Shown one piece after another: positions 1 through 4,877 of a stretch of DNA of 8,886 nucleotides (within the stretch, counting starts at the first letter, position 1; each line of letters starts with the position of its first letter). The position numbers and the translations under genes are program-made. Origin of the DNA: a candidate division Zixibacteria bacterium RBG_16_43_9 (GTDB lineage Bacteria > Zixibacteria > MSB-5A5 > RBG-16-43-9); NCBI GenBank assembly GCA_001775355.1, contig MEWM01000007.1, forward strand, positions 1 through 8,886, given 5' to 3'. The notes below the pieces were generated by a model. The model ran no database searches, was not told where the DNA came from, and saw nothing but the letters and a program-made list of their open reading frames with translations.

Positions 1-1247
1 ATCAACTCCTGCACTAATTTCCCAAACTCTATTTCCTTTTGTTCCTTGGTCTCCATATCCCTTAAAGTTCCTTTCCCTTTTTTCAGCTCATTTTCTCCGA
101 TAATTAAAACTTTTTTAGCCTTCTGTCTGTCAGCCTCTTTCAACTGTGACTTTAAACTTCTGCCGAGAAAGTCGACATCACATCTGAGACCTTTTTCCCT
201 CAAGTCTTTAAGGAGTTTTAATCCTAAGCTCTTTGCTTCGTCTCCTAAAGGAGCTATGAATAAATCTAATTTTTCATCTTCAGGAGGGAACTTCTTTTGC
301 ATCTCTAAAACCAAAAAAAGCCGCTCAATCCCTGCGGCAAAACCTATGGCAGGAGTATCTTTTCCGCCTAATTCGGAAACCAGAAGGTCATATCTTCCGC
401 CACCGATCAAGGTATCCTGTGCACCTAAGGCTTCAGATTTAATCTCAAATGTCGTCCGGGTATAATAATCCAAACCTCTGACCAGCCTGCCATCCAGTAT
501 ATATTCAATTCCCATCTGGTCCAAGTATTCTCTGACTTTCTTGAAGTGCTCCTTACACTTGGCATCCAGAAAATCTAAAATCATCGGTGCATCCTTCAAC
601 GCCTCAATGCATTTTTCGTTTTTGCAGTCGAAGATCCTCAAAGGGTTTCGCAAAAGCCTTAATTGACAATCCTGGCAGAACTTTTCGATTTTATCCTTGA
701 CGAATTGATTAAAGGCATCCCGGTGAGCCGGGCGACAGTCTTTGCACCCGATGCTGTTTAGGTATAGTTTCAGACCCTCCAATCCAAAAGCTTTATTTAT
801 CCGAACGCCCAACTCAATAACCTCAGCATCCACCAGAGGGTCCAAAGACCCGATAACCTCCACCCCATATTGATTGAACTCCCTCAATCTTCCCTTCTGT
901 GGCCTTTCCTGTCTGAACATAGGTCCGAAATAAAAATATTTTACCAAAGGTGATTTCTCACCTAAGCTGTGCTGGATATAAGAGCGGACAATCGAGGCAG
1001 TTCCTTCAGGCCTTAAAGTCAGACTTCTTTTCCCCTGATCCTGGAAAGTGTACATCTCCTTCTGCACGATATCCGTATCATCGCCGATGCTCCTTTTGAA
1101 AAGCTCAGTCTGCTCGAAAACCGGAGTTCTGATTTCTTTATAGTTGTACAAAGACAAGATCTCCCGAATCTTATCTTCTATATATCTCCATTTGGGAGCA
1201 TCTTCCGGCAATAAATCTCTTGTACCCTGAAGAGCTGTATATTTCAT
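1..1247 (-). CDS. hisS: Histidyl-tRNA synthetase, 3' end cut by the window edge
   Basis: Charges tRNA-His with histidine in the cytoplasm (class II aminoacyl-tRNA synthetase). Translating the minus strand from ATG at 1247 gives 415 uninterrupted codons to the left edge. The family is usually about 420 residues, so only a short C-terminal tail is missing. Visible motifs in order are TLRPEGTA (about 77-84), the motif 2 region GPMFRQERPQKGR (108-120), the histidine motif LVRGLDYYTRTTFE (255-268), AQDTLIGGGRYDLL (276-289) and motif 3 GIERLFLVLE (306-315), then the C-terminal anticodon-binding domain. The insertion domain has Cys pairs (CKDC near 168-171, CQDC near 191-194, C208/C213) that could bind zinc. 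AGGAG lies 4 nt before the ATG, and a vegetative promoter lies just upstream. The gene is transcribed alone from this promoter. Identification is firm. Confidence 0.97.
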   Translation of the reverse strand, partial: MKYTALQGTRDLLPEDAPKWRYIEDKIREILSLYNYKEIRTPVFEQTELFKRSIGDDTDIVQKEMYTFQDQGKRSLTLRPEGTASIVRSYIQHSLGEKSPLVKYFYFGPMFRQERPQKGRLREFNQYGVEVIGSLDPLVDAEVIELGVRINKAFGLEGLKLYLNSIGCKDCRPAHRDAFNQFVKDKIEKFCQDCQLRLLRNPLRIFDCKNEKCIEALKDAPMILDFLDAKCKEHFKKVREYLDQMGIEYILDGRLVRGLDYYTRTTFEIKSEALGAQDTLIGGGRYDLLVSELGGKDTPAIGFAAGIERLFLVLEMQKKFPPEDEKLDLFIAPLGDEAKSLGLKLLKDLREKGLRCDVDFLGRSLKSQLKEADRQKAKKVLIIGENELKKGKGTLRDMETKEQKEIEFGKLVQEL

Positions 1248-1272
1248 CTTACTCCTTTTTAAAGCTCGAAAA

Positions 1273-1301
1273 ATGATAATATCTCCTTGTTGCAAAGTCA
1301 A
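1273..1301 (-). promoter_or_regulatory. Vegetative promoter of hisS
   Basis: On the minus strand, TTGACT (1301-1296) and TATCAT (1278-1273) are separated by exactly 17 bp. Each matches the sigma-70 consensus at 5 of 6 positions. The predicted start, near 1266, gives a leader of about 20 nt carrying the AGGAG site. A TGTTGACW context with a T-rich stretch before the -35 also occurs upstream of the nucleotidase and regulator genes. Confidence 0.7.
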
Positions 1302-1340
1302 CACAAAAAGCCAGAACTGTTTGCCTGGTCTATCCCTTGG

Positions 1341-1542
1341 TAAAACAGACATCCTTGTCTGTTGGGTTTGTCGTAGGGCAATGCCGTCAAGGTCTTGTCC
1401 ACAGGATCCAGGCGAAGACTTCAGCATTGTTGATCAAAAAGATCAAAGGAACGTAGCGTCGGGCTTTATGCCCGACGAGAAAAAAAAAGCAAACCTAAAA
1501 GTCCAAGATGGATCTTGAGATTTGCCCTACGAAAAGCTGGGC
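1341..1542. repeat. Palindrome cluster in the hisS-vanZ gap
   Basis: I see no gene between 1248 and 1663; the open frame from 1273 to 1518 is built of palindromes. Units seen: AACAGACA/TGTCTGTT (1344-1351/1356-1363, loop TCCT); TTGATC/GATCAA around 1428-1445; CGTCGGGC/GCCCGACG (1457-1464/1470-1477). The last belongs to a 26-bp sequence repeated exactly at 3757-3782. A perfect 11-bp inverted pair TCGTAGGGCAA (1371-1381) and TTGCCCTACGA (1522-1532) brackets a 162-bp block. Confidence 0.75.
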
Positions 1543-1553
1543 GTCATACATAC

Positions 1554-1642
1554 GTCATTGCGAGGAGTCCGTAGGACGACGAGGCAATCCCTCCAACGGG
1601 AACAGATTGCTTTGTCCCGCCTTCAGCGGGACTCGCAATGAC
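1554..1642. repeat. 89-bp nested inverted repeat, REP/MITE-like
   Basis: The outer arms GTCATTGCGAG (1554-1564) and CTCGCAATGAC (1632-1642) are perfect 11-bp inverted repeats. Inside are GTCC/GGAC (1567-1577), GCAATC/GATTGC (1584-1589/1605-1610) and GTCCCGC/GCGGGAC (1614-1620/1626-1632), so the single strand could fold into a branched structure. I recall similar GTCATTGCGAG...CTCGCAATGAC elements scattered through unrelated bacterial genomes. It lies 22 bp past the VanZ stop and may also act as the transcript end for that operon, although no T-run follows it. Confidence 0.8.
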
Positions 1643-1663
1643 CCAAGGCGGGGGGATTCTCCC

Positions 1664-2095
1664 TCAACCAGATTTAACTAATCTTTTCCTATGATAAATC
1701 CAGAAACATAACTGGATTAAAGCCACACCCACAAAATCAGCCGTGAAATCCAAGACGTCAGCCTGTCTTCCCGGAATGAATTTCTGATGCAGCTCATCTA
1801 AGATCCCGAAAGACGCCCCTATAAGCAGTGAAATAAAAAGAACATTTTTCCTGAGGAAATCTTTTTTAGAATTGAGCAGGGCAAAAAATAAAAGGACAGA
1901 AAATACCCCATACTCCATGAGATGATAAAGTTTATCCTGATACTCAAAACCTAATTGGGGGGGTGAAAGATCAGGGATGGAGGAGAAGATTAAAATTAGA
2001 ACAGCATAGGCTAAAGCCAGCCAGGCATAAGGGACTTTTTTCTTTGACACCGTTTTCTCTTCTATTGAGCTTTTATCGGACAGCTTGTTCTCCAA
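1664..2095 (-). CDS. VanZ-family membrane protein
   Basis: Small integral membrane protein of up to 143 residues with about four membrane segments (near 22-40, 59-75, 85-101 and 115-135). The VanZ signature is clear: DKLYHLMEYG at 54-63 and DELHQKFIPGR at 100-110, followed by an aspartate-rich DVLDFTAD helix. The family is named for a teicoplanin-resistance protein, but most members, including stand-alone ones like this, have no known function, so resistance should not be assumed. It is translationally linked to the upstream nucleotidase: the longest frame begins with TTG at 2095 and overlaps that gene by 23 bp. The start is uncertain, because AAAGG abuts the TTG with no spacing; GTG at 2050, just after the nucleotidase stop, is an alternative. 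Both begin before the first membrane segment. Confidence 0.88.
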   Translation of the reverse strand: MENKLSDKSSIEEKTVSKKKVPYAWLALAYAVLILIFSSIPDLSPPQLGFEYQDKLYHLMEYGVFSVLLFFALLNSKKDFLRKNVLFISLLIGASFGILDELHQKFIPGRQADVLDFTADFVGVALIQLCFWIYHRKRLVKSG

Positions 2096-3611
2096 CCTTT
2101 GCCTCGACCTTTTTCAGCTCAGTCATCCTCCCCTCAACCTGAGAATTTATTATTTTCCTTTTCTTTACTTCTTTGATGAACACTTCCCTGTCTAAATCTG
2201 GCAGGAACTTATATTTTATATTCTGTTGGGGGATTCCTAAAAAATCCTTAGACTGCGCCAGGATATAATCATTAATCACTACTTTATATTTCTTATACGG
2301 CAGTATCTTCTCTTTGTTAACTCTGACCTCAACTACCCTTTCTCCATAAGGTCTTTCAAAAGTATAACTATATTTTATCCCTGAGACCTGTAACAAATCT
2401 ATACCTTTTCTGCAATTCTTTTCAATCACCTTCAGAAGCTCTTCTCCACTTAGTTCAATGGTTACTAATCGGTCGGAAAAAGGGGTTATTTCCCAGATAT
2501 CCCTAACAGTAATTGGACCTGCTCTAAGATTTTTTCTAATCCCTCCGGAGTTTATAAATGCTGCATCTGCTTTAGCATAACTCCTCATCGCATCTGCTAA
2601 GAAATTGCCGATGTTAGATTCCTCTTTGCCTTTTCTAGCCCAGGGGGTTTGAAGTTCACCAATTTTTTCATCTAAATTTATGTTCAGATTTCTCTCCATC
2701 TCATCTATCTTATTTTTCACCAGGGTATCTGGTCGCACCTTATCTACAAACGTCTCCACTAAATTATTGTGGTAACTCAAAACCTTACCCTTTGAATCTA
2801 AGAAAAGGTCTAATTTCCCAATATATTTTCCATTCGACCCAGCCTGGCAGATCAAGGTCTTATCTACCCTTATAGGCTTGAATATGGTAGTGTGGCTGTG
2901 CCCACCGATTATCAATTCCAGCCCTTTAACTTTTTTTGCAATGCTTTTATCTTTTTGAACACCCATATGGCTAACCAGAATCTGAATATCAGTTTTATCA
3001 TTTAATTCATTCATATAGTAACTTAAAGTGCTCTCCGCATCCACGACCTGAAGTCTACCGCCTTCTTTGAGCATCTTTTCCAACCCTTCGGTGATCAAGC
3101 CGATTAAGGCGATTTTTAACTTTCCGCTGTTCAGGATGAGATACGGCCGAACCAAAGGTTCTTTTGTTCCTTTATCGAGGAGATTCGCACATGCAACCGG
3201 GAATTGCGCCAGGTTCAAATCCTCTTTTAAGCTCTCCACTCCGTAGTCGAACTCGTGATTTCCCAGTTCAAATAAATCCGGCTTCTCAAGGTTTAAAATC
3301 TCTATCTGAGCTTTGCCCTGAGTTAAAGAGGAGAGCGGGTCACCGGTGAACTCATCCCCAGCACAAACTAAGATGGTATATGGATTGAGAACTTTTAGGG
3401 AATCCAGATAACCTGCAAAATTAGCACTTCCTGAAACCAAAGGGGCTCCCTCTTTCTCAGCCGAAGGGTAAGGATAGACTGAGGCATGGAAATCGTTCCA
3501 GTAGAGTATCGTTAGCTTGACCCTTTTGCTCTGCTGGTACAAAAGAAAAAGGGCAAAGATCACCATTGCCAAAATCGCCAGCCAGATTCTTTTTCTTGTT
3601 TTCCTGGACAT
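2073..3611 (-). CDS. UshA-type metallophosphoesterase / 5'-nucleotidase, membrane-anchored
   Basis: Predicted extracytoplasmic phosphohydrolase of the bifunctional 5'-nucleotidase/2',3'-cyclic phosphodiesterase family, 512 residues from ATG 3611. That ATG has GGGAG 5 nt upstream and is preferred over an in-frame TTG at 3638. An N-terminal hydrophobic segment (about 10-24) serves as signal or anchor. Dinuclear-metal motifs are all present: NDFH (39-42), GDEFTG (85-90), GNHEFD (117-122), SHMG (214-217) and GGHSH (236-240). The C-terminal nucleotidase domain has SNIGNFLAD (332-340) and NSGGIR (354-359). The late substrate-pocket loop, GGDGY-like in typical members, reads AQSKDFLG here (about 452-459), so the base specificity may differ or the substrate may not be a nucleotide. 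VanZ overlaps its 3' end, implying co-expression. The enzyme class is secure; the substrate is unknown. Confidence 0.93.
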   Translation of the reverse strand: MSRKTRKRIWLAILAMVIFALFLLYQQSKRVKLTILYWNDFHASVYPYPSAEKEGAPLVSGSANFAGYLDSLKVLNPYTILVCAGDEFTGDPLSSLTQGKAQIEILNLEKPDLFELGNHEFDYGVESLKEDLNLAQFPVACANLLDKGTKEPLVRPYLILNSGKLKIALIGLITEGLEKMLKEGGRLQVVDAESTLSYYMNELNDKTDIQILVSHMGVQKDKSIAKKVKGLELIIGGHSHTTIFKPIRVDKTLICQAGSNGKYIGKLDLFLDSKGKVLSYHNNLVETFVDKVRPDTLVKNKIDEMERNLNINLDEKIGELQTPWARKGKEESNIGNFLADAMRSYAKADAAFINSGGIRKNLRAGPITVRDIWEITPFSDRLVTIELSGEELLKVIEKNCRKGIDLLQVSGIKYSYTFERPYGERVVEVRVNKEKILPYKKYKVVINDYILAQSKDFLGIPQQNIKYKFLPDLDREVFIKEVKKRKIINSQVEGRMTELKKVEAKVGEQAVR

Positions 3612-3626
3612 AGAATCTCCCTGCAC

Positions 3627-3654
3627 AGGATAAGACAATTTTTTATTCTGTCAA
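3627..3654 (-). promoter_or_regulatory. Possible promoter of the nucleotidase-vanZ operon
   Basis: The minus strand has a perfect TTGACA (3654-3649) and, 16 bp on, TATCCT (3632-3627), which matches the -10 consensus at 4 of 6. The implied start near 3620 falls on the GGGAG ribosome binding site, which is uncomfortably close, so the -10 choice is weak. The upstream context TTTTCTGTTGACA is shared with the regulator gene upstream region (6702-6717). Confidence 0.4.
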
Positions 3655-3689
3655 CAGAAAAGTAGAGTCTTGATATTATCCCTTCTTCT

Positions 3690-3840
3690 ATAAGTAGAGG
3701 GTTAGGGTTAGGTTGCTCCCTCTCCTCGCAGGAGAGGGAAAGGGTGAGGTCAGATGCGTAGCGTCGGGCTTTATGCCCGACGTTCATGTGTCTAGAGACG
3801 CATGGCCATGCGTCTCTATCTCTGAAAGGGGCGCTACGAA
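3690..3840. repeat. Palindrome cluster upstream of the nucleotidase gene
   Basis: The 326-bp stretch 3612-3937 holds no convincing gene apart from the promoter and terminator listed separately. Units seen: a short GGGTTA tandem near 3699-3712; TCCCTCTCCT/AGGAGAGGGA (3717-3726/3730-3739, loop CGC); the exact second copy of the 26-bp CGTAGCGTCGGGC element (3757-3782); and a perfect 26-bp palindrome at 3793-3818 centred on TGGCCA. A GCGCTACGA segment (3831-3839) is a reverse-oriented relative of the CGTAGnG lead-in seen before other units. Confidence 0.75.
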
Positions 3841-3881
3841 CTTCCCTGCCGTTGAAAACTCGTAAGTCTAAAGCGAATGCC

Positions 3882-3914
3882 AAAAAAAGAGTCCCCCTTT
3901 TGGGGAGACTCTTT
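3882..3914 (-). terminator. Intrinsic terminator after the lysine-rich mini-ORF
   Basis: Read on the minus strand, AAAGAGTC pairs with GACTCTTT (3914-3907 with 3893-3886) and CCCC with GGGG (3905-3902 with 3897-3894), with one bulged base and a TTTT-type loop. The stem runs directly into a stretch of T residues. This is a strong rho-independent terminator for minus-strand transcription and supports a real transcript ending here. On the plus strand no comparable T-run follows. Confidence 0.85.
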
Positions 3915-3937
3915 GGGCGCAAAAAACCTAAAGGCTT

Positions 3938-3985
3938 TTATTTCTTTTTTCCCTTTTTAGCCTTTGCTTTTTTCTTTGCGGGCAT
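3938..3985 (-). CDS. 15-residue lysine-rich mini-protein
   Basis: The frame MPAKKKAKAKKGKKK starts at ATG 3985 and stops with TAA at 3940-3938; it is far below the length cutoff of gene finders. A full-strength AAAGGAGGTGA lies about 11 nt upstream and a strong terminator 23 bp downstream, so it has the layout of a genuine monocistronic gene. Ten of 15 residues are lysine, with alanine, glycine and proline, resembling the tails of histone-H1-like and other nucleic-acid-binding proteins. Binding to DNA, RNA or the ribosome is an inference from charge alone. The SD-to-start gap is slightly long. It could instead be a leader peptide, but the terminator is not followed by a partner gene: next on this strand is the palindrome cluster. 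No clear promoter is visible; readthrough from the GxxExxY gene is possible. Confidence 0.55.
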   Translation of the reverse strand: MPAKKKAKAKKGKKK

Positions 3986-4021
3986 CCTCTACTTCACCTC
4001 CTTTTAGGTATAGGGTGAAAA

Positions 4022-4048
4022 GTTGGCATTTTCGAAATTTGCGCCAAC
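4022..4048 (-). terminator. Possible weak terminator after the GxxExxY gene
   Basis: On the minus strand, GTTGGC (4048-4043) pairs with GCCAAC (4027-4022) around an AT-rich centre containing TTTCGAAA, followed by TTTT. It begins 4 bp after the GxxExxY stop codon. The short stem and T-run make it a weak terminator at best; the symmetry could equally be an operator for the mini-ORF downstream. Confidence 0.4.
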
Positions 4049-4051
4049 CAT

Positions 4052-4447
4052 TTATCTGTGAACATTTTTTACTTCTAAACTCTCCTTGCCGAAATTTATT
4101 ACCATCCCTAAGGGAAGCTTGGTGGCTTTCAAAAAACTTTTCATTTTAGTTTCATCTGATTCGCTCATCGGTTCACCGGCTTTTATCATGACTATAATGC
4201 TGTTATTCACCACGAATTCCAAATCGTATTCACCAGCAACGCTTCCTTTATAGGAAAGCTTGATATTTTTCTTTCTCTCATATTCTATCTTTCTGAGATC
4301 GAACTCATAGGCTAAAGCCTGGCTATAGGCTGCTTCTTGGAACCCTAACCCCATGTTTTTATGGACTTCCAGAGCTGCCTCCAGTATCTGTTCTTGAAGC
4401 TCTTTTAAAGACATCTCCTTTTCTGTTCTGCTCAATTTGTCGCTCAC
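4052..4447 (-). CDS. GxxExxY-family protein with altered PD-(D/E)XK site
   Basis: Small cytoplasmic protein of 131 residues. The family signature GFQEAAY is followed by LAYEF, KIEYERKKNIKLSYKG and the ending LPLGMVINFGKESLEVK, all typical of GxxExxY (PD-(D/E)XK-like) proteins, whose cellular role is unknown. In usual members the core reads roughly ADLLV...IVELKA; here it reads LEFVV...IVMIKA, so the aspartate is glutamate and the glutamate of ELK is methionine, while the lysine remains. Loss of nuclease activity is therefore likely. The start is taken as GTG 4447, with AAGG 7 nt upstream; ATG 4414 is preceded by AAGGAG with no spacing and is less likely, although family members often begin near there. 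A consensus sigma-54 promoter lies directly upstream, next to a gene for a sigma-54 activator. The family assignment is confident; function is not. Confidence 0.88.
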   Translation of the reverse strand: MSDKLSRTEKEMSLKELQEQILEAALEVHKNMGLGFQEAAYSQALAYEFDLRKIEYERKKNIKLSYKGSVAGEYDLEFVVNNSIIVMIKAGEPMSESDETKMKSFLKATKLPLGMVINFGKESLEVKNVHR

Positions 4448-4470
4448 TGTAATACCTTATTAATAAATAA

Positions 4471-4489
4471 GTTGCAATTAACGTGCCAT
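4471..4489 (-). promoter_or_regulatory. Sigma-54 (-24/-12) promoter of the GxxExxY gene
   Basis: The minus strand reads TGGCACG-TTAA-TTGCA from 4488 to 4473, a full match to the RpoN consensus TGGCACG-N4-TTGCW. The -24 GG is at 4487-4486 and the -12 GC at 4475-4474, with correct 12-bp phasing. Transcription would begin near 4462-4461, about 14 nt before the GTG start and just ahead of an AAGG ribosome site. Such promoters are silent without an AAA+ activator, and one is encoded about 390 bp upstream. Confidence 0.85.
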
Positions 4490-4562
4490 CTTTTGTACAG
4501 AGACTAAGCCATTACAATTAAATAAGTTAGAAATCTATCCATTTTAGAATTCTTGATTTTAT

Positions 4563-4648
4563 GCAACTAAACTGTTACATTCCTTTAAGACATTGATATT
4601 AAAAAGCCTATATCTGTGCTGTTTTATAATGTGTAACAGTAGTGTTGC
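4563..4648. promoter_or_regulatory. Candidate enhancer sites for the sigma-54 activator
   Basis: GCAAC-TAA-ACTGTTACA at 4563-4579 (plus strand) and GCAAC-ACT-ACTGTTACA at 4648-4632 (minus strand) match at 14 of 17 positions, with all differences in the 3-bp centre. They face each other about 52 bp apart and lie roughly 85 and 155 bp upstream of the -24 element, the usual range for upstream activating sequences. A weaker third relative, GCAACATAATAGTAAT, reads on the minus strand just beyond (about 4667-4652). Binding by the neighbouring regulator is inferred. Confidence 0.5.
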
Positions 4649-4699
4649 GAAATTACTATTATGTTGCAGAAAAGCAGTTGAATATGTATTGAAGGAAAT

Positions 4700-4861
4700 T
4701 TGGAGTATAAACCTCCAGGTTTATCGAAGGGTGGCACCCTCAAACTTGTTTGACAGTAGACGAAACTTGTCTTCTTGTGCCTGTCGGGTCCCCTGACCCG
4801 ACAAATATATTAAGTTAGTCTTGGAGTATAAACCTTTAGGTTTATCTAGGTAAAGCTTTAC
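4700..4861. repeat. Palindrome cluster downstream of the regulator gene
   Basis: The 430-bp gap 4448-4877 has two halves: AT-rich regulatory DNA (promoter and candidate enhancers) and this cluster. TTGGAGTATAAACCT-nn-AGGTTTATC occurs twice (4700-4725 and 4821-4846), identical except for the 2-bp loop (CC or TT). Between the copies lie GGGT/ACCC (4730-4740), TCAAAC/GTTTGA (about 4739-4752) and TGTCGGGTC/GACCCGACA (4782-4790/4795-4803). A 12-bp perfect palindrome GTAAAGCTTTAC (4850-4861) closes the cluster 16 bp past the regulator stop codon. No classical T-tailed terminator was found. Confidence 0.75.
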
Positions 4862-4877
4862 ATTCCAGTAAAAATGA

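Noticed and set aside
46..465. 139-codon plus-strand frame over hisS
   Set aside because: It is the antisense shadow of the conserved hisS coding sequence.
1344..1542. CRISPR array or attachment site in the repeat-rich gaps
   Set aside because: Units are unlike one another and unevenly spaced, with no constant repeat alternating with spacers and no cas or integrase gene nearby.
1664..2095. Glycopeptide resistance determinant
   Set aside because: Stand-alone VanZ-family proteins are widespread and no other van genes are present, so a resistance role is not supported.
3612..3638. TTG start adding nine residues to the nucleotidase
   Set aside because: No ribosome site; ATG 3611 follows GGGAG and directly leads into the signal-anchor segment.
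3560..3922. 120-codon minus-strand frame upstream of the nucleotidase
   Set aside because: It overlaps the nucleotidase start in another frame and is made of palindromic DNA; no domain recognisable.
4593..4796. 67-codon plus-strand frame in the regulator-GxxExxY gap
   Set aside because: It crosses the candidate enhancer site and hairpins, with no ribosome site or protein-like composition.
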